A stretch of 48,933 bases of DNA from Bacteroidota bacterium. Lineage in GTDB: Bacteria; Bacteroidota; Ignavibacteria; Kapaibacteriales; UBA961. The position numbers and the translations under genes are program-made. Of the stretch, positions 18,201 to 25,629 are shown one piece after another. Where the stretch lies: NCBI GenBank assembly GCA_020852855.1, contig JADZAA010000062.1, forward strand, positions 1 to 48,933, in the 5' to 3' direction. The notes below the pieces were generated by a model. That model had not been told where the DNA came from and ran no database searches. It was given only the letters and a program-made list of their open reading frames with translations. Position 1 is the stretch's first letter. Every line of letters starts with the position of its first letter.

Positions 18201-18443
18201 CGCTTGGCCGACGGTACTGTTACCACGCAACCCGAATTTTCATTCTGGTTCAAAGACGTAGGCTGGAATGTAGAAAATTACGGTACAGACCCTGACATTG
18301 AAGTAGAAATTACACCGCAGGATTATCGCGAAGGGCGCGACCCGCAACTGTCTGCCTGTATAGAAATCATCACAAGCGAACTTAATGCAAATCCGGTTTC
18401 AATACCGGTTTTCGATAATCGCCCGCGTCTTGCTTATCCATAG
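15240..18443 (+). CDS. Tricorn protease homologue (S41 family)
   Basis: A 1067-residue cytoplasmic protease that breaks down peptides of the size released by the proteasome or other ATP-dependent proteases. The layout matches tricorn. There are two WD40/PD40-like beta propellers (about 1-320 and 325-650, with repeats such as ISDCSRPFFSPDGSAIAFTA), a charged linker near 520-550 and a C1 helical domain. These are followed by a PDZ domain (about 760-850) and the S41 catalytic C2 domain. Candidate catalytic residues are Ser731-His732 in GTSHAYE, nucleophile Ser954 in NEYAGSDGD, and Glu1012 in VENYGTDPD. There is no signal peptide. It starts 24 bp after the FtsB-like gene and ends at a bidirectional terminator. 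Confidence 0.94.
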   Translation: MTQGNYRFPTICGDSVAFVCEDDLWSVPASGGRAIRLTAGISDCSRPFFSPDGSAIAFTAKYEGTPEIYHMEANGGTARRLTFLGANTQTVGWTPGGTSIILSTNARQPFLKIRKLYAVSPNGGEITELPYGIANNIAFGSGGAILIGRNTADPAVWKRYRGGTAGVLWIDRKGTGEFSRICTDLHGNLACPMWIGERIYFISDHEGIGNIYSCLTSGNDMRRETSQAEFFARNASTDGERIIYHAGSDILIFDPTTSKEHKLAIEFYGQRPQTQRRFVDAAEFLEDYDLHPKGNYMSVTARGKTFAMGNWEGAVQQIGATDGVRYRLTRWLPDGERCLVISDEGGEECIEIYKALTDYRLARFDNIDTGRPIDIAINPKHPVAAIANSRLEMFLFDYETGALTMLARSDYHDIGGMAWSPDGEWLAYSFSATPQTFSLRMYSLADKIHRDVTEPSFRDLQPYFDPDGKYLYFLSYREFNPVYDAIFFDLNFPRGVKPYLITLQSDTPSPFIAQPKPIEAEKRPETEEKTSAKADEKQSNAKVKIDFDGISRRIIAFPVSEGKYVQIAGVKGKALFLSTPMRGSLESADTSADGLLELYDFEQQKKETIATGVKEFAIAADASVVLCRLGQRLRVVSPSPLTTDKSDDRPSKRSGWIDLSRIKISLNPTLEWRQMFRELWRLQRDHYWTAEMAGIDWEAIYRRYLPMLDRIATRIEFSDLIGEVHGELGTSHAYEQGGDFRRSPNYQQGFLAADFHFDSETNGYRINRIVRGDSWSDKANSALAQPGANISEGDTLLEINGRQLGENTTPGELLVNLAGQETRLTLKSKSGATHSATVKVLSDETAVRYRDWVENNKKFAHEATDGRIGYVHIPNMGPLGFSEFHRYYFREVERDGLIVDVRFNGGGHVSQLILEKLARKRIAYTVKRWGQPQSYPHSAVLGPIIAMTNEYAGSDGDIFSHCFKLMNLGKLVGKRTWGGVVGISPRHRLADGTVTTQPEFSFWFKDVGWNVENYGTDPDIEVEITPQDYREGRDPQLSACIEIITSELNANPVSIPVFDNRPRLAYP

Positions 18444-18459
18444 TTGTAACAGACTGTAA

Positions 18460-18499
18460 AAAAGGCCGAACTATGCAAAAGCGTAGTATTCGGCCTTTT
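18460..18499. terminator. Bidirectional terminator between tricorn and moaCB genes
   Basis: AAAAGGCCGAA and TTCGGCCTTTT form an 11-bp stem, extended imperfectly by CTA/TAG, with A-rich and T-rich flanks. It can stop the rightward tricorn transcript and the leftward 18-kb nitrate/Moco transcript. Confidence 0.85.
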
Positions 18500-18543
18500 C
18501 TCTTAGATGAACTGACAGAAACAGTCAATCGCAAACAACCTGT

Positions 18544-19455
18544 TTATTCATGCGGAATTGCATCTATTACCTTGAAAATATGAAGTGCGTATGGAAATAA
18601 TGCGTCCATACTTTCGGCCGCACCTTTCGTAGAGCCGGGCAAAGCGATAATAAGAGTTTTTCCTTTTAAGCCGGCAAGACTTCTCGACAGCATAGAATAG
18701 GGCGTTTTCTCTTGTCCGTAACCTCTTGCGGCCTCGCCTATTCCCGGTATTTCGCGGTCAAGCATCGGACGTATGGCTTCGGGCGTAACATCTCTTGCCG
18801 ACAGTCCTGTTCCGCCCGTTAAAATAATCAAATCGGTTCCGCTTTCGTAGATTTCCTGCACATTGTCTTGTATTATTTTTATTTCATCGGGAATAATTCT
18901 GTAGCTTTGAATTAGAACATCCGATTTTTCGAGTTTTCCGATAATTGCTTTCCCGGCCGAATCTTGTTTTGTTCCGGCAGAAATACTATCTGAACAAACA
19001 ATTAAATGAGCCGTTATCGTTCTATTTTTTATTTCAGAATATTGTGATTTTCCACCCTTTTTCTTTACAAGTTTTATATTATTTATTTCTATGCCTTTAT
19101 CAATCGGTTTCAGCATATCGTAGATAGTAAGTGCAGCTATGGACACACCGTGCATAGCCTCTACTTCGACACCTGTGCGATAAATGGTATGCGTTTCCGC
19201 TTCCACTATTATTTCCATATCTCGAACTGTATGTCTTACAGCGGCAAATTCTATCGGCAACGGATGGCAATCGGGAATCATATCGGCTGTTCTTTTTATC
19301 GCAAATAATCCGGCAACGCGACTTGCCTCCAGCACATCGCCCTTGGGAACGGTTTTATTGATAACGGCTTCTATGGTTTCTGGCTTGCTCACCTTGACTA
19401 CGGCTTGCGCCGCCGCACTGCGAAGCGTTTTGATTTTACCGGTTATATCTATCAT
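18544..19455 (-). CDS. moaCB: MoaC-MoaB fusion: cyclic pyranopterin monophosphate synthase / molybdopterin adenylyltransferase-like
   Basis: About 303 residues from the ATG at 19455 (MIDITGKIKT), chosen because MoaC proteins begin there; an in-frame ATG at 19500 would overlap moaE. Residues 1 to about 140 are MoaC, which completes formation of cyclic pyranopterin monophosphate after MoaA. Lys/Asp/His motifs KGDVLEASRVAG, DCHPLP and MHGVSIAALTIYDM are present. Residues about 145-303 are MoaB/MogA, which adenylates molybdopterin to prepare metal insertion by MoeA; motifs are TGGTGLSARDVTPEA and LPGSTKGAAE. Such fusions are known in other bacteria. It is the last gene of the nitrate/Moco array, 17 bp after moaE. 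Confidence 0.93.
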   Translation of the reverse strand: MIDITGKIKTLRSAAAQAVVKVSKPETIEAVINKTVPKGDVLEASRVAGLFAIKRTADMIPDCHPLPIEFAAVRHTVRDMEIIVEAETHTIYRTGVEVEAMHGVSIAALTIYDMLKPIDKGIEINNIKLVKKKGGKSQYSEIKNRTITAHLIVCSDSISAGTKQDSAGKAIIGKLEKSDVLIQSYRIIPDEIKIIQDNVQEIYESGTDLIILTGGTGLSARDVTPEAIRPMLDREIPGIGEAARGYGQEKTPYSMLSRSLAGLKGKTLIIALPGSTKGAAESMDALFPYALHIFKVIDAIPHE

Positions 19456-19471
19456 TTTTTTTACTGATTTA

Positions 19472-19909
19472 TTAATTGATTTTCCAACGATGCTCATCAT
19501 TGCTCAATATCTCTTTTCCCCAGACGGCAACCTCGCTTTTTATTCTTTCAACGATTTCCTCGCAAGCTTTAATTGCATCTGCCCTGTGGGCTGAAGACGT
19601 AAAAACAAAAAGGCTTATTTCTCCGGCATTTACTCTGCCGATACTATGATAAATATGCATACAAATCAAAGGATATTTTTCAAATATATCCTCCCTGACT
19701 ACCGAAAACCTTTCTTCAGCCATTTCTATATATGCACTATATTCAATAGCAATAATTTCTTCGTTGCCGACCTTGTCATTCCGAACTTGTCCCAGAAAAA
19801 TACTGTGTGCACCTATATTTTTCTTTATGCTGTGCTTTGCTATGGAAGCGGCTATAAATTCAGGAGATACAGCACCTTCCACAAATACTTTATGCTTTTT
19901 GTCTTTCAT
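19472..19909 (-). CDS. moaE: Molybdopterin synthase catalytic subunit MoaE
   Basis: A 145-residue large subunit of molybdopterin synthase, which with MoaD transfers two sulfurs to cyclic pyranopterin monophosphate. Diagnostic features are FLGQVRND near residue 40, IYHSIGRVNAGEISLFV, the HR in SSAHRADAI and the two catalytic lysines in VERIKSEVAVWGKE. The length is normal. It lies 12 bp after the moeB-rhodanese gene in a Moco cluster. No fusion to MoaD is present; MoaD is encoded separately two genes upstream. Confidence 0.95.
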   Translation of the reverse strand: MKDKKHKVFVEGAVSPEFIAASIAKHSIKKNIGAHSIFLGQVRNDKVGNEEIIAIEYSAYIEMAEERFSVVREDIFEKYPLICMHIYHSIGRVNAGEISLFVFTSSAHRADAIKACEEIVERIKSEVAVWGKEILSNDEHRWKIN

Positions 19910-19921
19910 ATTTTCATCCTT

Positions 19922-21037
19922 TTATTTTCGTATTGCCGAATTATGTTTTTTCCATTCAGAAATCCCGCCTTGCAAGCTTAATATACGGCGGGCGGCGTAT
20001 TTTTTGCGCATAATTTCCAGAGCATGCGCACTTCTTTTTCCGGATTGGCATATCAGGATAATATTTTCGGCAGAACAGTCTTCTATCGAATAATCGGTTA
20101 TTTGGCCCAACGGAATATTTATACACTCAAATTCGTCTATCGGTGGAAATTCGCCTTGTTCGCGCACATCTATAACCATGATACTCTCATTTAATCGCAA
20201 AGCATCAAATTCGGAAACAGATATTTCATAATTATTATATATAAGATTGCAGAACCAATCATAATTAAATGCTGCAAATTCCGCACTGTTTTTCGGAACT
20301 AAGTAATTATTTTTATTACACGGAGTTACAGTAAACTCGTAGAATCTGTTCGTTAGAATATTGTATGTAATAACCATATTACATAAAGGCTTACCTATAT
20401 TTGCAATTATTTTCAAGGCTTCCGTTGCCTGCAAAGTTCCTATTATGCCCGGCAACACGCCAAGCACTCCGGCCCCGGCGCAGGACGGAACATCCGACGG
20501 TAACGGCGGTTGCGGGAATAAATCGCGATAATTTGTTTTTAATCCCGCGCCGTCTGCCAGATTAAACACTCCCGCCTGACCTTCAAAGCGCAGAACCGCA
20601 CCGTAAATCAATGGTTTGTCCAATAATACGCAAGCGTCGTTCACGAGATAGCGTGTTGCGAAATTATCCGTTCCGTCGAGAACCAGCGAGTAATTTGCAA
20701 TTATATCAAGAGCGTTGGAATTATCGAGTTTTGTTGAATATGCGTCAATCTGAATATCGGCATTTAATTCATTTATTTTTTTAGCAGCTGTTTCTGCCTT
20801 GAGTTTTCCGACATCGCTTGCGGAGTACAACGTTTGCCTGTGCAAATTCGAGTAATCAACCGCGTCGTAATCAACAATGCCGATAGTTCCTACTCCTGCG
20901 GCTGCAAGATATTGCAAGGCCGGACAGCCCAGCCCGCCTGCACCTATAACAAGTATTTTTGCTTGCTGTAATTTATTTTGCGCGGCTTCGCCAAAGCCCG
21001 GCAGAATAATTTGCCGATGATACCTTTCCATATCCAT
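19922..21037 (-). CDS. moeB: MoeB/ThiF-type adenylyltransferase with C-terminal rhodanese domain
   Basis: A 371-residue E1-like enzyme that adenylates the C-terminal Gly-Gly of MoaD so it can be thiolated. The N-terminal ThiF domain (1-240) starts with RYHRQIILPGFG and has nucleotide loop GAGGLG (32-37) and DGTDNF (121-126). The C-terminal rhodanese domain (about 272-365) has catalytic Cys330 in CQSGKRS, suggesting it also delivers sulfur. Oddity: the zinc-binding cysteine pairs of E. coli MoeB are largely lost. Residue 169 is Asn and 172 is Asp where the first CxxC would be, and only Cys240 remains of the second. It is 5 bp after moaD. Use for thiamine ThiS instead is less likely given context. 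Confidence 0.9.
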   Translation of the reverse strand: MDMERYHRQIILPGFGEAAQNKLQQAKILVIGAGGLGCPALQYLAAAGVGTIGIVDYDAVDYSNLHRQTLYSASDVGKLKAETAAKKINELNADIQIDAYSTKLDNSNALDIIANYSLVLDGTDNFATRYLVNDACVLLDKPLIYGAVLRFEGQAGVFNLADGAGLKTNYRDLFPQPPLPSDVPSCAGAGVLGVLPGIIGTLQATEALKIIANIGKPLCNMVITYNILTNRFYEFTVTPCNKNNYLVPKNSAEFAAFNYDWFCNLIYNNYEISVSEFDALRLNESIMVIDVREQGEFPPIDEFECINIPLGQITDYSIEDCSAENIILICQSGKRSAHALEIMRKKYAARRILSLQGGISEWKKHNSAIRK

Positions 21038-21042
21038 ATTTT

Positions 21043-21279
21043 TCAGCCGCCGGAAAACGGAGGCAAAAGACCTATTTCGTCGCCCTCGGCCAACAGTTGA
21101 TTGCCGTGAATTATTTTTCTGTTTATCGAAACCGTGAATTTCATTCCGCTCAATTGCGGATACTTTAAATAAAGTATACGCAGTAATTCTTCGCTGTCGT
21201 TTGCACCTTCAATGGTTGTCTCGGCCGCATCTATTTTTTCGGCAATTATTCCAAACGCTAAAATTCTATGTTGTTTCAT
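21043..21279 (-). CDS. moaD: Molybdopterin synthase sulfur carrier subunit MoaD
   Basis: A 78-residue ubiquitin-like sulfur carrier. It ends in LLPPFSGG, the Gly-Gly tail that is adenylated by MoeB, thiocarboxylated and inserted into the MoaE active site. The beta-grasp pattern and length fit MoaD. The start is placed at the ATG 21279 (MKQHRILAFG), because MoaD starts with this first beta strand; an in-frame ATG at 21300 would add seven residues. It is 5 bp upstream of moeB and about 90 bp after mobA. Confidence 0.93.
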   Translation of the reverse strand: MKQHRILAFGIIAEKIDAAETTIEGANDSEELLRILYLKYPQLSGMKFTVSINRKIIHGNQLLAEGDEIGLLPPFSGG

Positions 21280-21371
21280 CGGTATATTTCGTTGTGTCAA
21301 GAATTTATATATTTTATCGCCTTCAATGCACCTTGTTATTATTCATATAATTTACCGGCGGATACATAGAT

Positions 21372-21950
21372 TCATTTCGTACTGTTTATCAAATCGTCAA
21401 TAGAGTTAATGTTCATTAAAAGCGCGGCATTTCGGGCAGTTAAATCGTACATTTCCACTTTTTTATATTTTACACTTTCTATAAATTCCAGCATTTTTAA
21501 TTTATTGCTTGCCATACGTTTGCTTATATTGTCGCAAAGCGTCGTTTTATATATTGCAAACAAAGGATTTATTTTATTTTGTACCGATGCAACGGTTACG
21601 TCGTCATCGTCCGTTTCCGCAATAATTTTTTGAACAGCTTCTACCGAAATAAAGGGCATATCGCAAGCGAACAAAAAAACAAAATCGGCCTTCGTATTAT
21701 GAAAAGCGGTAAATAAACCGCCCATCGGACCTTTATCTTTAATTATATCTTTTACGGTTTCATATCCGAATTGTTTGTAGTCATTATTATTGGCAATGAT
21801 TTTCAGTGGTAAATGCAATAAATTTATTTTCTCGAGAATATGCGATATCATCGGTTTATCGCGGAACAGCATCAAGCCCTTATCTTGTCCCATTCGACTG
21901 CTTTTGCCGCCGGCCAGAACGAATGTCTCTATATTTTTAATGCCTTTCAT
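21372..21950 (-). CDS. mobA: Molybdenum cofactor guanylyltransferase MobA
   Basis: A 192-residue nucleotidyltransferase that adds GMP to Mo-molybdopterin to make the bis-MGD cofactor used by NarG. The signature LAGGKSSRMGQDKG is at residues 12-25, followed by a Rossmann-like fold with the metal-binding Asp in FACDMPFIS. The length is standard. Its start overlaps the upstream TauE/SafE stop by 4 bp. Presence of MobA fits the DMSO-reductase-family enzyme NarG, which needs bis-MGD. No mobB is seen. Confidence 0.93.
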   Translation of the reverse strand: MKGIKNIETFVLAGGKSSRMGQDKGLMLFRDKPMISHILEKINLLHLPLKIIANNNDYKQFGYETVKDIIKDKGPMGGLFTAFHNTKADFVFLFACDMPFISVEAVQKIIAETDDDDVTVASVQNKINPLFAIYKTTLCDNISKRMASNKLKMLEFIESVKYKKVEMYDLTARNAALLMNINSIDDLINSTK

Positions 21951-22687
21951 GCAATTAAAAATTTAGAAGCCGCGATAATCAAAACTGTTGCCAGTAAAAA
22001 TTTAAGTGCGGGCACATTAAACTTATTGGCACCAAAATACGCTCCGGCTACTCCTCCTATAAGCGTAAGCGGCATAAGCAGTTGCAACTGCTGCTGAAAA
22101 GCGAGTGCGGTAATTCCGGCACCGAACAATCCAGCAATGGAATTAAGAAAAATAAATAACGCGCTAATCGCAGCCGTTTCTTTTACATTTGCCCAACCCA
22201 ATAATAAAAGTACGGGCGACAGTATAATTCCTCCGCCAATGCCGATCAGGCCGGACAAAAAACCGATACTCAATCCAATAATCGGCATCATCCACCATTT
22301 TCTTTCAATCAGGACTGTTTTACGTACCGAAATAATATTGAACAAACGCAATGCCGGAAATATAAGCAAAACACCTAATATTTTTTTGTATAAAACAGCG
22401 TCCACCGAAACTGCACCGCCGAGAAAAGCAGCCGGGACAGAGAATATAATCAGATGTAAAAAAAGCTTTGTCGGAAAATTGCAAACCCGACGATACGAAA
22501 GAAAAGAAACGCCGGAAACAAGGATATTAAGCAGTAAAGCAAACGGACGTACTTCTGACGGAGCAAAATGGAAAAGCGTTAAAAGCATTATGTAACTGCT
22601 TGCACCGCCGTGACCTACGGAAGAGTACAAAAATGCGGCAACAGGCATTAATACCAATAGAGGCAATATTACGCTTTCCGTAAACAT
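21947..22687 (-). CDS. TauE/SafE family membrane permease
   Basis: About 246 residues from the ATG at 22687 (MFTESVILPLL), chosen because the longer frame from 22765 would overlap moeA and starts with non-hydrophobic sequence. It has eight hydrophobic helices and the family feature VGHGGASSYIML in the first half and IGIGGGIILSPVLLLLG in the second. TauE/SafE proteins move sulfur-containing anions such as sulfite or sulfoacetate, but substrates are rarely proven. Lying inside a Moco cluster (5 bp from moeA, 4-bp overlap with mobA), it could handle an oxyanion relevant to the pathway, for example molybdate or a sulfur anion. That is inference only. Confidence 0.85.
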   Translation of the reverse strand: MFTESVILPLLVLMPVAAFLYSSVGHGGASSYIMLLTLFHFAPSEVRPFALLLNILVSGVSFLSYRRVCNFPTKLFLHLIIFSVPAAFLGGAVSVDAVLYKKILGVLLIFPALRLFNIISVRKTVLIERKWWMMPIIGLSIGFLSGLIGIGGGIILSPVLLLLGWANVKETAAISALFIFLNSIAGLFGAGITALAFQQQLQLLMPLTLIGGVAGAYFGANKFNVPALKFLLATVLIIAASKFLIA

Positions 22688-22692
22688 AGCAA

Positions 22693-23868
22693 TTACCAGC
22701 TGTAGATATTTACGGTTGTCCCGGGCTCCAAACACTCCGTTCCTTCCTCCGCTTCCGCAAAACAATCGGCTTCGTTAAACGGCAACAAATTAAACGAATC
22801 TTGTCCCGATAAAATCACGGCTTCATTACTTATCATTTTTGCTTTCAAAAAATAGGTCAGAGACTTTTTTTTCTTAAAACCGTTCGCAACGGGAAGTCTG
22901 TAATCGGGTATAAAAATATTATTTTCCCCAGTCATTCCCTTGATACACGGCTTGATATATTGATTAAAGCAAACGAGTGCGGCCGCAGGATTTCCGGGTA
23001 ATGCAAAAATCCATTTTTTATTTTTTTTCCCGACAAGTAACGGTTTTCCGGGTTTTTGTTTTACTTTATAGAAAAGTGTTGGCACGCCGCTGTCGACAAG
23101 CGCATTTTGAACGTGATCGTATTCTCCGGCCGAGATTCCGCCGCTCAGAATTAAAACATCGAAATGCTCCAAACAGAATGCTGTCTTTTCTTTTAATAAA
23201 TTCAAATCGTCGTCGGCATAAAACTCAGATATATTTTTTATTCCGATTTGCTCAAGATATGCTTGAATTGCCGGAGAATTGGAATTGTATATTTCTCCGG
23301 GTTTCAGAGGCGTACCGGGCGGGCGCAATTCACTGCCTGTGGCTATAATTGCAACGGTTGGGGGCAAATACACGGGAGCCTCGACGATACCGGCCGAAAC
23401 AAGCAATCCGATTAGTCCGGGCGTTACGACACAACCCGATTTGGCTATTACTTCGCCGGCGGCACACTGCGCTCCTTTCAGCCTAACATTGATACCGCGA
23501 TGTGCCAATGATTTATCAAATTCTATACGGTTGCCGTTTATTTTTACAAATTCTTGTTGAATAACCGTATCCGCACCTTCGGGTATCGGCGCACCTGTAA
23601 ATATTCGCGCCGCTTCACCGTCAGGCAAAGCGGCGTAAGAATAATCTCCGGCTTTTATATTTTGCGATACGATAAAACCGGTATTATTTGCATCGTGTTT
23701 AAATGCAAATCCGTCCATTGCGGAATTGTCAAACGGCGGAACGCATATTGCAGATTTTACATCGGCGGCAAGCACCAAGCCGTTTGCTTTATGCAAAGGG
23801 ATTCTGCCTACAGCAGATAATTCGATATTTTCGGCTATTATCTTCTTCGCCTCATTTACCGTTATCAT
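22693..23868 (-). CDS. moeA: Molybdopterin molybdotransferase MoeA
   Basis: A 391-residue enzyme that inserts molybdate into adenylated molybdopterin. Visible motifs are PPFDNSAMDGFAF near residue 45, the IATGSEL loop, GISAGEYDHV and ALPGNPAAALV, all standard MoeA signatures, with the C-terminal MoeA domain IV present. The length is normal. It lies 8 bp after moaA and 5 bp before the TauE/SafE gene, tightly packed in the Moco half of the nitrate operon. Nothing unusual is seen beyond a lysine-rich, AT-rich composition shared by the cluster. Confidence 0.95.
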   Translation of the reverse strand: MITVNEAKKIIAENIELSAVGRIPLHKANGLVLAADVKSAICVPPFDNSAMDGFAFKHDANNTGFIVSQNIKAGDYSYAALPDGEAARIFTGAPIPEGADTVIQQEFVKINGNRIEFDKSLAHRGINVRLKGAQCAAGEVIAKSGCVVTPGLIGLLVSAGIVEAPVYLPPTVAIIATGSELRPPGTPLKPGEIYNSNSPAIQAYLEQIGIKNISEFYADDDLNLLKEKTAFCLEHFDVLILSGGISAGEYDHVQNALVDSGVPTLFYKVKQKPGKPLLVGKKNKKWIFALPGNPAAALVCFNQYIKPCIKGMTGENNIFIPDYRLPVANGFKKKKSLTYFLKAKMISNEAVILSGQDSFNLLPFNEADCFAEAEEGTECLEPGTTVNIYSW

Positions 23869-23876
23869 AACCGTTT

Positions 23877-24860
23877 TTAGCCTCCGATGCCAACCATGCT
23901 TCGATTTACAAGCAAGTCGGCATTTATCAGCTTGTAATCATCTTCAAATTGTCCGCCTCTGACCGCATATTTATTTTTTACCGATTTAATTATCAAATCT
24001 TCAATCGGCAAGCCGTTTCTAAGCGCAGAAAGCAAATCCAATTCTTCCTTACCAAAAAGGCAGTTCTTTATTTTTCCGTCGGAGGTAAGCCGCAAACGAT
24101 TGCAGTCGCCGCAGAACGGCTCGCTCATAGTGGGGATAATGCCAAAAACCCCTTTATGCCCCATCGCTCTGTATTTTTTTGCTGTAGCATGATTTTCGTC
24201 CGCCAATTTTTCGATTTCATAACACGCCGTTACAACCGCAAGAATATCGTCGGAAGAAAAAACCGCATTTTTATTCCAGCCGTTTCCGAGAAAAGGCATA
24301 TATTCGATAAACCGCACCTGAAGCGGCATATCCCTTGTCAATTCGATGAAATCGGGAATTTCATTCTCATTAACTCCTTTCATTACAACAACATTCATCT
24401 TTACAACAAAATTATGTTCAATTAAAAGACGAATATTAGAGAGAACTTTCTCTTGAGCGTTCCGCTTGGTTATATTCAAGAATTTTTGCGGATCCAGCGA
24501 GTCGAGACTAATATTAACAGAGCGTATTCCCGCAAGATTCAAATCATCAATAAAATCATTGATTAGAACACCGTTGCTGGAAAGTGCAATCTCTGCGGGA
24601 AGTTCCGAGAGAAGTTGAATTATTTTGCGAAATTCTTTGCGTGCAAGAGGCTCGCCACCGGTAATCCTTATTTTTTTTATACCGAGGTCAACAAAGGTTT
24701 TGGCAATGGCAAATATCTCTTCGGCTCTCATTCTCTGGGCCTCGGCGAAATGCCCATGAGGCAAGTCGTAAGGCATACAATAAGAGCAACGCAAATTACA
24801 CTTGTCGGTAATGGAGATGCGCAAATAATCGTGTACTCTGTTAAATGTGTCTGTCAGCAT
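23877..24860 (-). CDS. moaA: GTP 3',8-cyclase MoaA
   Basis: A 327-residue radical SAM enzyme that starts Moco synthesis by rearranging GTP. The N-terminal SAM cluster motif is CNLRCSYC (Cys21, Cys25, Cys28), followed by RITGGEPLARKEF. The C-terminal second [4Fe-4S] site is seen in PFCGDCNRLRLTSDGKIKNC. The protein ends in Gly-Gly, the tail known to be needed for activity. It starts 1 bp after the hemerythrin gene ends, and is followed by moeA, so Moco synthesis is transcriptionally tied to the nitrate genes. Confidence 0.96.
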   Translation of the reverse strand: MLTDTFNRVHDYLRISITDKCNLRCSYCMPYDLPHGHFAEAQRMRAEEIFAIAKTFVDLGIKKIRITGGEPLARKEFRKIIQLLSELPAEIALSSNGVLINDFIDDLNLAGIRSVNISLDSLDPQKFLNITKRNAQEKVLSNIRLLIEHNFVVKMNVVVMKGVNENEIPDFIELTRDMPLQVRFIEYMPFLGNGWNKNAVFSSDDILAVVTACYEIEKLADENHATAKKYRAMGHKGVFGIIPTMSEPFCGDCNRLRLTSDGKIKNCLFGKEELDLLSALRNGLPIEDLIIKSVKNKYAVRGGQFEDDYKLINADLLVNRSMVGIGG

Positions 24861-24861
24861 A

Positions 24862-25566
24862 TCAATCCTGTTTATCCGGCGTTTTTTTTTCCTCTAATTT
24901 GATGGAGAAGTATTTTTTCATTTTTTTTGCAGTTTCGTCAAAATCGTCTGCGGTCAAATATTTATGCGCCAGCGGGAAAACCACGTTATCCTCTCGGAAA
25001 ATATGCAGACGCATCAATTCCACCAAAGAAAGTCCTTGTTCTAATGCAGTATCCAGCAACAAGATATGCGACGTTTTATCCGTAATGCGCGACGCTACTC
25101 CCATCAGGCTGAAAGTCAGCGTGGCCAATTCCATTATTTTAATATGGTCGTTTTCCAACATATCAACTGCGGTATCGGGAATCGGGCCCGAACCATGCTC
25201 GCCGTTGTCTATCATTCTGTCGTGAACGAAAGGAAACAAGACGCGCTCCTCTTTCAAATTATGCGTTACGATTGTATCGTCGAGAAAAGCGAAGAACTCT
25301 CCGAGTATTTTATTGTCCTCGCGGCTTATGCCTTCTCTTTTCATCTTAATCAATGCGGTTTCAAATTCCTCCGTTCGCTCCATAATTATTTTATGCTCGT
25401 CGACGAAATGCCTAAGTGTCGGGTGTAATTCGTCGTAAGGAACGGCGTTCATTGTCGGCGGTTTGTAAGCGTCCGGCGGCGACATCGGCGAGTAGACGGG
25501 ATCGCTGCCCTCGTCTTTTTCCACAAATCTTTTTATATGGTCGTTGTTTGAGAAGATATTGTTCAT
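24862..25566 (-). CDS. Hemerythrin HHE-domain protein
   Basis: A 234-residue protein with a hemerythrin-like four-helix bundle (about residues 48-225) carrying a probable diiron site. The His/Glu ligand pattern is visible as VDEHKII, HNLKEERVLFP, LENDHIKI and LHIFREDNVVFPLAHKY. Such proteins bind O2 or NO, or repair iron centres under nitrosative stress. The N-terminal 45 residues are polar and proline-rich with no known domain, and the ScdA_N domain of YtfE/RIC is absent. Its place between narK and moaA (1 bp from moaA) suggests a link to reactive nitrogen produced during nitrate respiration. Confidence 0.88.
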   Translation of the reverse strand: MNNIFSNNDHIKRFVEKDEGSDPVYSPMSPPDAYKPPTMNAVPYDELHPTLRHFVDEHKIIMERTEEFETALIKMKREGISREDNKILGEFFAFLDDTIVTHNLKEERVLFPFVHDRMIDNGEHGSGPIPDTAVDMLENDHIKIMELATLTFSLMGVASRITDKTSHILLLDTALEQGLSLVELMRLHIFREDNVVFPLAHKYLTADDFDETAKKMKKYFSIKLEEKKTPDKQD

Positions 25567-25629
25567 TTGTTACAAATTGAGTTGTTTAATTATCAAACTG
25601 CCAAGCCTTGATCTGTTGCGAAGCAAAAT

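Noticed and set aside
18513-18527. TGAC-N7-GTCA as a second CRP/FNR-type site
   Set aside because: The spacer is 7 rather than 4 bp and it lies at the 3' end of the operon next to a terminator, not at a promoter.
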